Assembly (NCBI RefSeq): GCF_910592395.1 | Contig: NC_088313.1 | Span: forward strand, 18,120,437-18,184,436 | Direction: 5' to 3' | Source of the DNA: Lineus longissimus | Taxonomy: Eukaryota; Nemertea; Pilidiophora; Heteronemertea; Lineidae | DNA: 64,000 bases | Shown: positions 1 through 10,110 of the stretch, piece after piece | Layout of the letters: the number at the start of each line of letters is the position of its first letter | Numbering within the stretch: position 1 is the first letter of the stretch | Program-made: the position numbers and the translations under genes | The notes under the pieces: model-generated | What the model was told of the DNA's origin: nothing | Databases searched by the model: none | Seen by the model: the letters and a program-made list of their open reading frames with translations, nothing else

Positions 1-170
1 TGCTGACGTAATTGATCACGCTGGGGAGAATGGAGGATTAAAAGTAGACCGTGGGAATTTTCACAGGTATCTTATCTGATACCCAATTCCAATAATCCCG
101 CACACTTAATTCCAAGAATTACACATTACAGTGCTACTCATAAGAAAGGTTTTACAATTACTATACAACA
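1..170 (-). repeat. 3' LTR of the gypsy element (partial)
   Basis: Positions 1-170 repeat 8557-8726 base for base and end in the same ...TACAACA terminus. On the element's own strand this is the beginning of the 3' LTR; the remaining part, about 320 bp, lies before the window. Confidence 0.93.
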
Positions 171-1182
171 TCCCGCGGAACTGGTAAAATATTTTACGAA
201 GTTAAAATATTTTTTTTTTTTTTTTTTTTTAAAAAACAGTTAGAGGAATATGACTTTGGCTTAACACATAGTATTGTTGAATGGGGTACAATCAATGATA
301 ATAAGGCTTTAAACGAGGTGTTCATGCAGCGAATGAACTTAAATTACATCATATGGTTCGGGGTTCCCAACAGTGTTCAGCCAGCGGCCGAACTTAGTTA
401 CAATATATGTATTTTGTTCCACTTACTAATGAATGACCACTTCATTCATGACAAAGTATGAGCATAAGGTTACAATATAATTATACATTGAATCATTAAT
501 CTCATGCTAAACAGCATGTTAAAATATGCAATGATACAATGAAGTGTCAAAACCTCTGCCGGGAATATTGCGAAACTGACTGGACCGGTCGACGAGGCAT
601 CTGAAAACTGTGGAAAATAAAGTTTAACTCGAAGAACTTCTGGATGACACGCGTATTTACAAAACCTCAACGAAAAAAAATGTTGTTGTCACAAAAGTAT
701 CCAAATTGCTTAAATCATACACTATTGTGTGAGCTGTCTCGAAACAGCAATTGCCACAAGCACTGCTTGGAGACAGAAACCCATCACGAAAATAAATCAG
801 TCCCAAGACTGATGAGAGTTGGCTTTGCTAACATGTAGCCGTACAAACATCCAATAAAATAGAGTATTGATAATAAAATACTCAAACTGGAAAACTGTTC
901 AATAGACAGATTACTGTTGCACAAAGCTTCATTGAAGACAAGTAGAAAAAAATATCACATCTATAGCTAATAGATGTTTCTACAATTATCCAACTAACAA
1001 CTCACTAGCTTTTATAAAAATAGCAATGAGGGTGAAATAATTATTCTCGTAAAGATTTGTTTTGATAAGCAATATAGCAACGTCTTGTTGTAAACACCAA
1101 ATGACATCATTACCATAACAACGACAACAAGAAACCACTTGAGATGTTTTAAATACAAACCATATTCTCAATAAATTGTCGT
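171..1182 (-). other. 3' non-coding region of the gypsy element
   Basis: This stretch between the pol stop codon and the 3' LTR has no convincing reading frame on either strand. It holds a homopolymer T run near 211-230. Immediately next to the LTR the element strand has only a short purine-rich stretch, so the polypurine tract is weak or unusual. Confidence 0.6.
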
Positions 1183-4100
1183 CTAATCACTTTTCTCTTG
1201 GCTTTTCGCCAAAATATGTGACTTATCATGAATGGTCTTATCTTTGAACATTTTTAACGGGTTGGGACACCCTGTACATCTTATATCCTTGGCACTTAAC
1301 ACAAACTGGACAATGCTGACAACATGTGGTTCAAATTGAGGTGACCACCAATAGCTAAACTGTTTCTGCCCAAAAGGCACAGAGAGCAAGAGTTCTAGGC
1401 ATCCATTTTTGAAACGCGCCCGTTTCAAAGTGGTGTAATCAAACTCTGAGGGAGATTGCCAAGTGAGCCGAGACAAATCATCCTGTTGCTTAGTGGACAA
1501 CACAGAGGGAGCAATCATGCCATGGTTACCCTCGGCATGAGACAAATGAATATTGAAATCACAAAGTTCAGCCTGTGAGGCATAGATGTCGCCTCTATAG
1601 GTGGTGGATTCATGAGCGGAACCTGTCTCATCAGTGAAATCCAAAGCATAAGCAGCATGCACAGCTTTCTCATCCTGTGCCTTGTCTGCCTTATGAAGCA
1701 AGTTTTGCAACTGCTGGAGATGGGCTACATTTTTCTGACCTGTGGCCCTCAAAAATGCTGGTTTCAACCTTGCAAAATTGAAGATATCAGGAATGATGTT
1801 TCCCTTCAAATCTGCTATAATATAGTGTGTCCTATCCAAAACCTGGTGTATAACAAATGGGCCAACCCAAAGAGTCTTAAACTTTCTTGTGTTGGCCGTC
1901 ATCCCTGTAGTGTTGGGTTTATGTAGATAAACCAACTGACCTTCAGCATAGATGGGAGATTTCTGAAGTTTGTTAGCAATCTTGGCATTTTGAGACAGTT
2001 GCTGGTGCTCTTGGAGCTGCAGCATACATTTGGACACATTCTGAAATTTCTGTCGCAGATGTTGGACATACTCAGCATGTGACCGTGAGAGACCTAGACA
2101 TGGTTTGAAATTCAAAGTGGACAAATCAGCTGGTTCACGCAAGAAGAGCAAATAGAAAGGAGAGTAACCTCCCAAGTGAGCACTTGAAAATGAATTGTAT
2201 GTGTACACTGCTGTGGACACGAATTGAGTCCAAGAAACACCATACTCAAGGAGATTTGCTTTGATGAGGTCGGCAATGGATTTGATTTGCCGTTCAGCCA
2301 TAAGACTACCATGGTTTTCTACAGAGACAAGCTTCTGTTGAATGCCAAGTGTCGCACACAGTAATTCAACAAGATGACCGGTGAGAGATGCTGCTGCATC
2401 TGACACAATTACAGATGGGACGCCAAACAGAGTAATCACCTTCTGGAGAAGGGCTTCACAAACAGTGGGGGCATCAATTGTCTTTAGCGGGACGGCCACA
2501 ACAAACCTGGTCATGGCACATGTCACCACTAGCATATGACGGTAACCTGATGGAGATGTGGGCATGGATTTGAAATCCATACTAATGGTCTGGAATGGTT
2601 CAAAACTGGCTGGAATGCGTTCATGAAATGTCCGCATAGTATCAGACTTTCCCTTAAGTTGTTGACACCTATCACATGATTGAATATACGAGACAATGCG
2701 TTGGAACATAGATGGAAAATAGAAATTTTTCCTAATGGTGAGATAAGTTCTGGTACATCCTCCGTGTCCCAGAAGCAAACCTGAGCCATGATGTTGGCCT
2801 ATGATGGTATCTATATACTTTTCCGGAACTGCTAATTGAAAACAGAAATTCTCAGAATTGGTGGGAAAGAAAATCCTGAACAGAATGCCATTGAAAGTCA
2901 GATACTGCTCAGATTTGATGCTAACGACCCTAGCAGCTTTCTTATCTGCTGGCAAGATATCATGGACTAAGTAATCATAGATGGGTTTAAAATACGGAGA
3001 TGTCTGTTGTGCGGTACTAAGCTGTTGTGCCTCAATAGGGAGATTGTAATCCCGAATCACCTTGCGTCTGATGATCTTCAATACCTTATTCAGAGATGCC
3101 TGATCAGGGACATGCTTGGTATGCATGCTATCAATCCTTGGAACCAATGGTGTGGGTCTAACCAGGAGATCTAAAATATCATCTGAATACTCTTCAACGA
3201 CAGAAGATGGAGGAAGAGCGGAATCAATGAGCCTAGGTTCATCAGCAACCTTGGTTGATGATTGAGATTTGTCATTCTGTTGGAGAACAAATGGAATCAC
3301 TGACACTGGTGGTGCCACTGTTGATGTAACAATGGGCACACGTGGAGCTTTTGGAAGTATAGATACTGGTGGCACATTGTTTTGAATGCCATTAACAAGA
3401 GGAGTGTGTGTAGGTGCAACAGACACTGTCTGCTGACAAGGAACATGTGTTCGTGGTTTGGGAATTGGTTTTGGCCTATGCAGAAGAGGCACAGGAATGT
3501 TCATTTTCTTTGCATATGACCTGGTAACAATCTTTTCAGGAAGTGGCAGTGTATAAAATGCATGTTCCTGAACAGGGGTTGAAAGAGACTCTAATTCATA
3601 AATAACAGGTGATTGTGCCTGGAACGTGATTGGCATAATCCTATCTAACTCAGTATCATCATCTAGAGGAGCACGTGACAAGAAATCAGCTAACACAAGC
3701 TCTTTGCCTGGCATGTACGACAACTGAAAACTATAGGGAGACAGTCGCTCAAGCAGCTTTTGCAACCTAGTGGTCGGTGGCTGCTTCTTTGACTTTACAA
3801 TCTGAACCAAAGAAGAATGATCAACAAAAGCCTGGAAAGTCCTGTCTTGTAACAAATACTGAAAAGCTGTTACATTGATGAGGAGTCCAAGTAATTCAAG
3901 CTCACTAACAGAATAGTTCTTTGCCGCCTTTGGCAAGCGCTTGGAATAGTATGCGATGATGCGTTCTTGCCCATCAGAGTATTGAGCAAGATATGAACCT
4001 GTAGCAATACGTGAAGTATCACTATACAATCTGAATTCACCTCTAGTAGTGGGTGCATTCAAGACAGGTGGCTTGATGAGCAAGTCTTTGATAGTATGAA

Positions 4101-6003
4101 AAGCTATCTCATGATGGGGTTGCCAATGGAAATGCTTAGATTTGCGTGTGAGCTGATGTAAAGGTGTAAGCAATTCCTGCAATCTAGGTAAATATTGACT
4201 CAAATATGACACAGCACCGACAAACCTTCGGACCGCTTTCTGACATGTAGGGGTCTTCATATTCCTAATAGACAAACACTTGTCATTCATAGCCGAAATT
4301 TGAACAAAACCATCAGGAGAAATGGACAGAACATGACCCAAGTAAACAACTCTAGTCTGAAACAAGCGACATTTCTTAGGAGAAATCTTCAAGCCATTGG
4401 CAATCAAAGCCTGGAAAATTTGTTGCAGATGTACAGTATGCTCTTTCTTATCTTTACTGAAGATGAGAATGTCATCATGTACTGCACAGCAAAAGAGATT
4501 AGAGTTGGGAATATTAGAAAGGATATCATTGATTTTCTGAGAGAAAATGGACGGAGAAATGGACAAACCCATTGGAAGTCTACGATAGTAAAAAGTTCGA
4601 CCACCGTTGTAGGCAGATATGCCGGTGTAGGCCTGTGCCCTACGAGACAAAGGTAGACAATGAAAAGCACTTTTCAAATCTATGACACTCAAGACTTTAC
4701 AATTTGACTGACCGATTCTAGCTAAGATGGTTTTCAAAGGAGTGAAATCTTGATTTGCACAATGAACTCGACTATTTAAAAACCGAAAATCTGTTACAAC
4801 GCGCTTCTCAGTAGAATCCTTCTTCTTGACAAGCAAAATTGGACTGGAATATGATGTATGTCCTTGATGCAAAATGCCCAACTTGACTAATTTATCAAGT
4901 TCCTTATCAATGAGAGGTTTGTTTTCCTCAGCGACCGGATATGGTCGGATATAGAAAGGGGTTTCATCCTTGAGATGGATGTCCACCTCAAAATTGGGAC
5001 AAGTCCCAACCTCACCTCGAAGACTAAATGCTGGAGCATGGTTTTCCAAAATATCATACACACTGGCCTGTTCTGGCGTAGACAGAATACTATGGTCTAA
5101 TTTAACATCTCGCCTTAAAATGTCCCTAGCTGACAAATGCGAGTCTTGATCATCAACAGGTGGTTGTGACGGAGCACAGGGTTGATTTTGCTTGAGGCAG
5201 CTTGGAGACAAACTTTGAGTTACATGAATAAAATCATCCAAGTTGGTGAAGACAATAGGCTTGTCAGACCGAATATTGACGGGTTTACGAGAATGGTTAT
5301 AAATACGAATAGGAGCTAAACCGTGTTTCAATTTGACCATCATGGTTGAAGGACAAAACCTAGACAAATGAGACGATGAATTCAATATGAGTGCCGAGTT
5401 TTTCATGTGATGGGGCAATTTGCCTTTAACATGAATGACCCTAACCTGACCTGGTCTAATGACAGTATTGACAGTAGGACGTAACCAAGCCTTCTTTGAC
5501 CTGACCTTGAACGAATTTGTAATGAAATCCAAAGAACCTTTGAGTTCCTTCATGGTAGATGTACCCAAAAGAATATCAGGACCAATGAAATTTTCAGCTA
5601 TGACACAGTATACATTGAAATGGTTCCCTTGAATAGTAAGTTTAGGCTTAATGGCCTGTTTTGCAAACAAAAATTCTCCATTACCAATACGAAATTTGAT
5701 TGGTTTAATATCAACCTTGGGCAATTTGGACAAATAGGGGGAGTCCCTTACAGTTTCCAAACCAATCAGAGTCTCAGTGGCTCCTGAATCAAATAAAATG
5801 ACCAAACCTTGGCCTGTGGGTAAATAACCTTTGGCATAATTCCTAGAAGTGAGCTGAATGTCAGCAGAGGATTCACCAAGATATTCAGAATGTGGATTAT
5901 ACGATGAAGACAAATGATCACTAGAATGTTGATCACCAGAATGCTGAGCAGAAAATAGAGTCGGAGAGGCATCTAAGTGGCAGTTAGTGCTTCTCCTATC
6001 TAA
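1183..6003 (-). CDS. Gypsy Pol polyprotein (protease, RT, RNase H, integrase)
   Basis: Pol copies the element RNA into DNA and inserts it into the genome. Counting from codon 5913, the aspartic protease DSGA motif is at residues 42-45. Reverse transcriptase spans roughly 320-520, with an active-site VHDD in place of the usual Y/F-x-DD near 480. RNase H begins near 630 (YSDTS), the integrase HHCC zinc finger lies near 1035-1075, and the DDE core starts near 1110. The integrase also carries a GPF-type motif (WVGPF). The frame has no ATG at its beginning: codon 5913 is TTG, and the frame stays open upstream to the gag stop, lying -1 relative to gag. Pol is therefore most likely made as a Gag-Pol fusion by frameshifting, so 6003 marks the first codon after the slip. 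It ends at TAG 1183-1185 with no internal stop. Confidence 0.94.
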   Translation of the reverse strand, partial: LDRRSTNCHLDASPTLFSAQHSGDQHSSDHLSSSYNPHSEYLGESSADIQLTSRNYAKGYLPTGQGLVILFDSGATETLIGLETVRDSPYLSKLPKVDIKPIKFRIGNGEFLFAKQAIKPKLTIQGNHFNVYCVIAENFIGPDILLGTSTMKELKGSLDFITNSFKVRSKKAWLRPTVNTVIRPGQVRVIHVKGKLPHHMKNSALILNSSSHLSRFCPSTMMVKLKHGLAPIRIYNHSRKPVNIRSDKPIVFTNLDDFIHVTQSLSPSCLKQNQPCAPSQPPVDDQDSHLSARDILRRDVKLDHSILSTPEQASVYDILENHAPAFSLRGEVGTCPNFEVDIHLKDETPFYIRPYPVAEENKPLIDKELDKLVKLGILHQGHTSYSSPILLVKKKDSTEKRVVTDFRFLNSRVHCANQDFTPLKTILARIGQSNCKVLSVIDLKSAFHCLPLSRRAQAYTGISAYNGGRTFYYRRLPMGLSISPSIFSQKINDILSNIPNSNLFCCAVHDDILIFSKDKKEHTVHLQQIFQALIANGLKISPKKCRLFQTRVVYLGHVLSISPDGFVQISAMNDKCLSIRNMKTPTCQKAVRRFVGAVSYLSQYLPRLQELLTPLHQLTRKSKHFHWQPHHEIAFHTIKDLLIKPPVLNAPTTRGEFRLYSDTSRIATGSYLAQYSDGQERIIAYYSKRLPKAAKNYSVSELELLGLLINVTAFQYLLQDRTFQAFVDHSSLVQIVKSKKQPPTTRLQKLLERLSPYSFQLSYMPGKELVLADFLSRAPLDDDTELDRIMPITFQAQSPVIYELESLSTPVQEHAFYTLPLPEKIVTRSYAKKMNIPVPLLHRPKPIPKPRTHVPCQQTVSVAPTHTPLVNGIQNNVPPVSILPKAPRVPIVTSTVAPPVSVIPFVLQQNDKSQSSTKVADEPRLIDSALPPSSVVEEYSDDILDLLVRPTPLVPRIDSMHTKHVPDQASLNKVLKIIRRKVIRDYNLPIEAQQLSTAQQTSPYFKPIYDYLVHDILPADKKAARVVSIKSEQYLTFNGILFRIFFPTNSENFCFQLAVPEKYIDTIIGQHHGSGLLLGHGGCTRTYLTIRKNFYFPSMFQRIVSYIQSCDRCQQLKGKSDTMRTFHERIPASFEPFQTISMDFKSMPTSPSGYRHMLVVTCAMTRFVVAVPLKTIDAPTVCEALLQKVITLFGVPSVIVSDAAASLTGHLVELLCATLGIQQKLVSVENHGSLMAERQIKSIADLIKANLLEYGVSWTQFVSTAVYTYNSFSSAHLGGYSPFYLLFLREPADLSTLNFKPCLGLSRSHAEYVQHLRQKFQNVSKCMLQLQEHQQLSQNAKIANKLQKSPIYAEGQLVYLHKPNTTGMTANTRKFKTLWVGPFVIHQVLDRTHYIIADLKGNIIPDIFNFARLKPAFLRATGQKNVAHLQQLQNLLHKADKAQDEKAVHAAYALDFTDETGSAHESTTYRGDIYASQAELCDFNIHLSHAEGNHGMIAPSVLSTKQQDDLSRLTWQSPSEFDYTTLKRARFKNGCLELLLSVPFGQKQFSYWWSPQFEPHVVSIVQFVLSAKDIRCTGCPNPLKMFKDKTIHDKSHILAKSQEKSD

Positions 6004-6009
6004 AAATTT
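6000..6009 (-). promoter_or_regulatory. Predicted -1 ribosomal frameshift site at the gag/pol junction
   Basis: The last gag codons read CAA AAT TTT TAG, containing the heptamer A AAT TTT in the X XXY YYZ register at 6009-6003. Pol is in the -1 frame, and that frame is open continuously from the heptamer to the protease domain with no ATG near its beginning. I did not establish the downstream stimulatory structure such sites usually need. Confidence 0.72.
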
Positions 6010-7238
6010 TGCTGTTGTGGTCCAGAGTACTGATCAAACCTAGACCTGTTATCTGGCTTATAGGATTGGAACGGGTAGGGTTGAGGACATCGAGTGTCCT
6101 GTCGAAACTGTTGACCATTATCGGATGGCTGATAATGGGACGGAGAAAAGGGTGGCGCTGGAGGCCTTACGGGCATGAAAGTAGGGTTCATCCCACGACT
6201 GACCATGTTCTGGTAAGTATAACAGTTTCTCCACACATGATTGGGTTTGTGGCAGAAATAACAGACAATGTTGGAGGTGGCACGACGGGGAGAGTTACCA
6301 GAACGAGAAATACCATAGGAACCCTGAGAACGACGACTGTCCCTACATGGGGATCTACTGGATACACGATGACTATAACGATAACGGTCTCTAGCCGGAC
6401 TACGACTAGGACGTCTAGACTGATGACTCACAGGAGATGGCGAACTTGAACGGTAGTTCGAGCTATATGTACGAGCACCAGTATCAGAGTTGGACTGTGG
6501 TTGACTAAAATGAACCTGAGGTTGAGTCCTGACCTCTATAGACAAATCTTGCACTTCTGTGCGAAGAGCAGCAAGTTGCTCAGTGAGCCTGTCAACTGCG
6601 CAAGCACTACTGTTAGTGGATGCACTAGCAGTGGTCACATGGACCTGATCAGTGATAAATGATACCTGCTTATTAGCAGTAGTTGGCCTGTCTGGCTCAG
6701 AAAAATCTAAATATTGTTGAGCACGTTCAACGAGAACTGCCACGTCTGCATCTGCAGGGGCAGCCATGATGACTGCTGCCTGACAATTGGTAGGCAAAAC
6801 CTGTAAGAATTTGTCTCGAACCTGGACCTCATTATAATGAATACGCTGGGCTGCTAAGCGTATCTTATTGAGAGTCATTTCGGCTGAATCGCCTGGGGTA
6901 TGGGAAAGAGAATGAAAATGCTTGACATTGGCAAAATTTGAATGGGTTGGACTGAACCGCTGCATAAACTGTGCTCTGAGATTAGCGATAGTGGGGAAAA
7001 CTTTTCCCTCTGCCCACAGACGTGCTTTGCCACGAAGTCTAGCCTTGAACAATGTTATGATATGAATCATCTCTGCAGCATTTGCTGGCTCGTGGAGATT
7101 GTGGAAGTGAAGGTAGTCCATAAACGATAAGATATGTGCATGACAAATGTCATGGTCGATCACTTCACCATCAAACAAAGGAGGTAGAAAATCGGTGCCC
7201 CTGAAAGCAGGTGGTGCTGGATCTGCTGGCCCTTCCAT
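6000..7238 (-). CDS. Gypsy Gag (capsid/nucleocapsid) protein
   Basis: This 412-residue protein would form the virus-like particle and package the element RNA. The open frame extends upstream to 7301 but that codon is TTG; the first ATG is at 7238 (MEGPADP...), which I take as the start. The N-terminal half looks like a gypsy capsid domain. The middle is rich in S and R with RSRSP-like stretches. A single zinc knuckle C-x2-C-x4-H-x4-C (CYFCHKPNHVWRNC) lies in the C-terminal third, followed by a proline- and glutamine-rich tail. The stop codon TAG (6000-6002) directly follows the proposed slippery site for pol. Confidence 0.92.
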   Translation of the reverse strand: MEGPADPAPPAFRGTDFLPPLFDGEVIDHDICHAHILSFMDYLHFHNLHEPANAAEMIHIITLFKARLRGKARLWAEGKVFPTIANLRAQFMQRFSPTHSNFANVKHFHSLSHTPGDSAEMTLNKIRLAAQRIHYNEVQVRDKFLQVLPTNCQAAVIMAAPADADVAVLVERAQQYLDFSEPDRPTTANKQVSFITDQVHVTTASASTNSSACAVDRLTEQLAALRTEVQDLSIEVRTQPQVHFSQPQSNSDTGARTYSSNYRSSSPSPVSHQSRRPSRSPARDRYRYSHRVSSRSPCRDSRRSQGSYGISRSGNSPRRATSNIVCYFCHKPNHVWRNCYTYQNMVSRGMNPTFMPVRPPAPPFSPSHYQPSDNGQQFRQDTRCPQPYPFQSYKPDNRSRFDQYSGPQQQNF

Positions 7239-8217
7239 TATTACTGTAAAGGGGTAAAAGTTAGTTATGAAGGAATAAAAAGTCAGGTATTTGGGAAGCA
7301 AAAGTTAATTTCTTCTGAAAAGGAAATGCAACATTAAAGGTTGGGTTGGTCCGTTGTCTATCTTGCTGTAACAGGGCAAAGCTAAACAAAGTTCATATTA
7401 TAGATATACAGTTGTCAAAACCTCGGGGTCCGGTTCCAGTCAGTTTGCAATAACGAGTGAAAATTTAAGATTAAATGCATTAAATGCTATGAATCGACTG
7501 ATATTGCAAAGTATTGTACTATACTCTGCCAAAATTGAAATGATGCACAAAAATATTGTCCTATTACTAATTAGTTTATAAAATGTCTTTCAAAACAGTT
7601 AATATAAATGACTATCAAAAAGTTTACAAATGTCTCTCAAAAGTTTATAAAATGTCTTTCAAAAAGTTGATAAAATGTCTCTTTTAAAACTGCAACGCTG
7701 GATCAGCTGGAGCCTGGAACGGTATCGGATCTCGAGTAGACATCAGGGCGAATTGAAGAGTATTCTGGCTGCTGGGCACATCATCCGTGAACGTTATAGC
7801 ACATGTCATGATGTAGAAGTTGAATAGTTCGGTACACACAGAGATAGACGTGTACTATGCGTACTGACGAAGACGGTGTCCGTCAATCGATTAAAAAATG
7901 CTGCGCTCACGCTCACAGTGATTCATGGCGATCACAGTGATTTATAACAAAAGTGACGATATATAAATATAATGAAATTCGCACTTACGTCACGAACAGT
8001 TTAAAAAAATTCACGATTTTATAAATATTATATTGACAAACGAACGTCACTATTCTGCCTCCCGATGAAATGAGCGAGTTAGAAATCACGTAGGTGTACA
8101 CGTAATGTACATAATGGACTGCAGTGGCACTAGCACGTGGCGTGAAAAACGGAGTCCTCGGTTAATAGAATCTGCTCCAAGACTGAAACGCATCCGGACT
8201 CACTGTCACGAATTGAA
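7239..8217 (-). other. 5' leader of the gypsy element
   Basis: This non-coding leader lies between the primer-binding site and gag. At about 7571-7690 it contains imperfect tandem copies of a short unit resembling GTTTATAAAATGTCTTTCAA, with at least three recognisable copies. No reading frame of note was seen. Confidence 0.6.
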
Positions 8218-8236
8218 GATCCTGGGAAGGTCGCCA
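8218..8236 (-). promoter_or_regulatory. Primer-binding site for minus-strand DNA synthesis
   Basis: On the element strand the bases directly after the 5' LTR are TGGCGACCTTCCCAGGATC. A TGG start abutting the LTR is what a site complementary to a tRNA 3' CCA end looks like. The tRNA was not identified. Confidence 0.82.
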
Positions 8237-8726
8237 TGTTGTATTTGCACAGGTTACAAACGTAATAAGTCCTGAATTTGCCTTCTAACGTCCGGATCCT
8301 TTATTCTAACACTGCTTCACAAAATTATACACACCAAAGTCATAATTGATAAAATAGTTCGTCGGGATGACGATTCGTGCACGTGATTATAAAATACTCG
8401 GGAGACTGGAATAACTCTCTATCGCTCTCTTCTCTCTCTCTCTCTCTCTCTCTGCCGAGAGCGTGCGGACAGCTGTTTTGTATTCACGCGCAGCTTTGTC
8501 TGCACCAATCAGGGGGCAACGTTGATGCGTCTCCATCCAATGAGGAGCCGCATCAATGCTGACGTAATTGATCACGCTGGGGAGAATGGAGGATTAAAAG
8601 TAGACCGTGGGAATTTTCACAGGTATCTTATCTGATACCCAATTCCAATAATCCCGCACACTTAATTCCAAGAATTACACATTACAGTGCTACTCATAAG
8701 AAAGGTTTTACAATTACTATACAACA
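8237..8726 (-). repeat. 5' LTR of the gypsy element (complete, 490 bp)
   Basis: The ends are TGTTGTAT and ATACAACA, a perfect 8-bp inverted repeat with the usual TG...CA. The left edge abuts the primer-binding site and the right edge abuts the flanking repeat array. The LTR contains a CT microsatellite at 8425-8453. Confidence 0.93.
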
Positions 8727-8734
8727 GCAACACA

Positions 8735-9785
8735 GTGGGGCTGCCAGGGTGATTTTGTCTAGCTATATAGCTCACCGTCTTGGCAGGATAAGGGTACAGT
8801 GGAACTATCAGGTCTTGTAACTGTCTCAACCTTCTCATTGTATTTCCCCGATGGATCGATCGCGCTGCTACAGTCCATTTTGCCTGGTTGTGGCCGTCTC
8901 ATCTCTCTCAGCGGGTCTGCACGACGGTTCGATTCGGTCTTGTTGTGGTATGAGCTGCCAGGTTCGAATTCGATCTCGTAGTGACCGTCTAATCTGTCTC
9001 TCCAGGGCGGAGGTGCCACGTCCTGTCTGGTCCAGTTGCCATTGTCTCACCGTGTTGACACCATGGTGTAGTTACCATGTCCCATCAGCCTTTATCACCC
9101 TGTTGGCAGGACGGTGGATCTGCTAGTCTGGTTGTGGTTGTCAATCTCTCTCACCCTGATGGCAACACGACAGAGCTGCCAGGCTGTTTTCCTTTGGCTA
9201 TAACCTTCTTAACGCTTTCGCCGTGTTGGCAAGTGTAATGGTCAGGCACAATTCGGACCGGTTGTGGCTGTCTTGTCAAGGTGGAGGAGCCGCCAGGGGC
9301 TCTTCAGTCTCGTTGTGACTGTCTCATCTCTTTCAGCGTGTTAGCAAGACGGCGGAGCTGCCTGGGTCGATTTGGTCTGGTTGGGACCTTCTCAACCACC
9401 TTACTGTGTTGGGAATACAATGGAGCTGCCGAACCTGAGCTGTCTGGGCCGATTCAGTCTCGTTGTGACTGTCTCATCTCTCTCGCTGTGTTGGTAAGAC
9501 AGTGGAACTGCCAAACCGGAGCTGCCATGTCCGATTTGGTCTAGTTGTGTGTCGCATCTCTCTCAACGTGTTGGCAATATGGTGGAGCTGCCGGGATGAT
9601 ATGGTCTCAAGTCTCTCACCGTGTTAGTAAGTCAGTGGAGCTGCCAGGCTTGTCAGGCCTTGTTGTAGCTGTCTGTTCTCTATCACCGTCTTGGCAAGAG
9701 ATGAAGGAACTACAATGTCCCTTTCGGTCAGGTTGTGACTGTCTCAACTCTCTCTGATCATGTGGCAAGACAGTACTGTGACTGG
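8735..9785. repeat. Degenerate tandem repeat array 1
   Basis: About fifteen imperfect units of roughly 50-85 bp share the core pieces TGTTGGCAAGAC, GGTGGAGCTGCC, GTCTGGTTGTGACTGT and CTCATCTCTCTCACC. The units vary in length and are well diverged. The gypsy insertion at 8726/8727 lies inside or at the edge of this array, since GTGGGGCTGCCAGG just right of the LTR is itself repeat-like. Several short open frames cross the array, but they shift with each unit and do not look like a maintained protein. Confidence 0.75.
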
Positions 9786-10110
9786 CTCGAGCTCTTTATG
9801 GACAGCAGGGAGACAGGTTGTGATTTTTCTTTTCAAGAAGACAGAGAGCTCAAACTCCTGCTGTGACAAGCCGTTTGTGTGGAGTGCAGAGACAGATTGT
9901 GATTGTTCCTGTCAACAAGACGCAGAGCCCTTACTCTGGCTGTGACAAGCCGTTTTTAGCCAGTGGAGAGACAGACTGTGATGGTTCTTGTCCACAAGTC
10001 GTAGAGATCAAACTCTGGTTGTGACCTGCTGTTCATTGCCAGTGGAAAGGCAAGTAGTGACTGATCCCATCCACAAGACATGGAACTCAACTTGTGGTTG
10101 TTTTTGGTCT
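9786..10110. repeat. Degenerate tandem repeat array 2
   Basis: Three to four imperfect units of about 80-90 bp share AGAGACAGATTGTGAT, a CAAGAC-like segment and GCTGTGACAAGCCGTTT. It directly abuts array 1 but uses a different unit; both contain TTGTGAC, so a distant common origin is possible. Confidence 0.62.

Larger units (their letters stand above)
1..8726 (-). mobile_element. Ty3/gypsy-type LTR retrotransposon, nearly full length, young insertion
   Basis: The element reads on the minus strand: 5' LTR (8237-8726), primer-binding site, leader, gag, pol in the order protease, reverse transcriptase, RNase H, integrase, then the 3' LTR, cut off by the window start. Protease-RT-RNaseH-integrase order is diagnostic of Ty3/gypsy rather than copia. 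The visible 170 bp of the 3' LTR match the corresponding 170 bp of the 5' LTR with no difference that I can see, and both reading frames are open, so the insertion is recent and may still be competent. There is no envelope-like frame between pol and the 3' LTR. The right flank begins inside a degenerate repeat array; the left flank, and therefore the target-site duplication, lies outside the window. Confidence 0.95.

Noticed and set aside
6009-6449. 146-codon plus-strand frame over gag
   Set aside because: It is antisense to the gag region encoding the zinc knuckle and RS-rich part; arginine- and threonine-rich content reflects the complement of that sequence.
8799-9945. Series of plus-strand frames across the tandem repeats
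   Set aside because: The frame changes from unit to unit, and composition is dictated by the repeat; no protein family or consistent start was seen.
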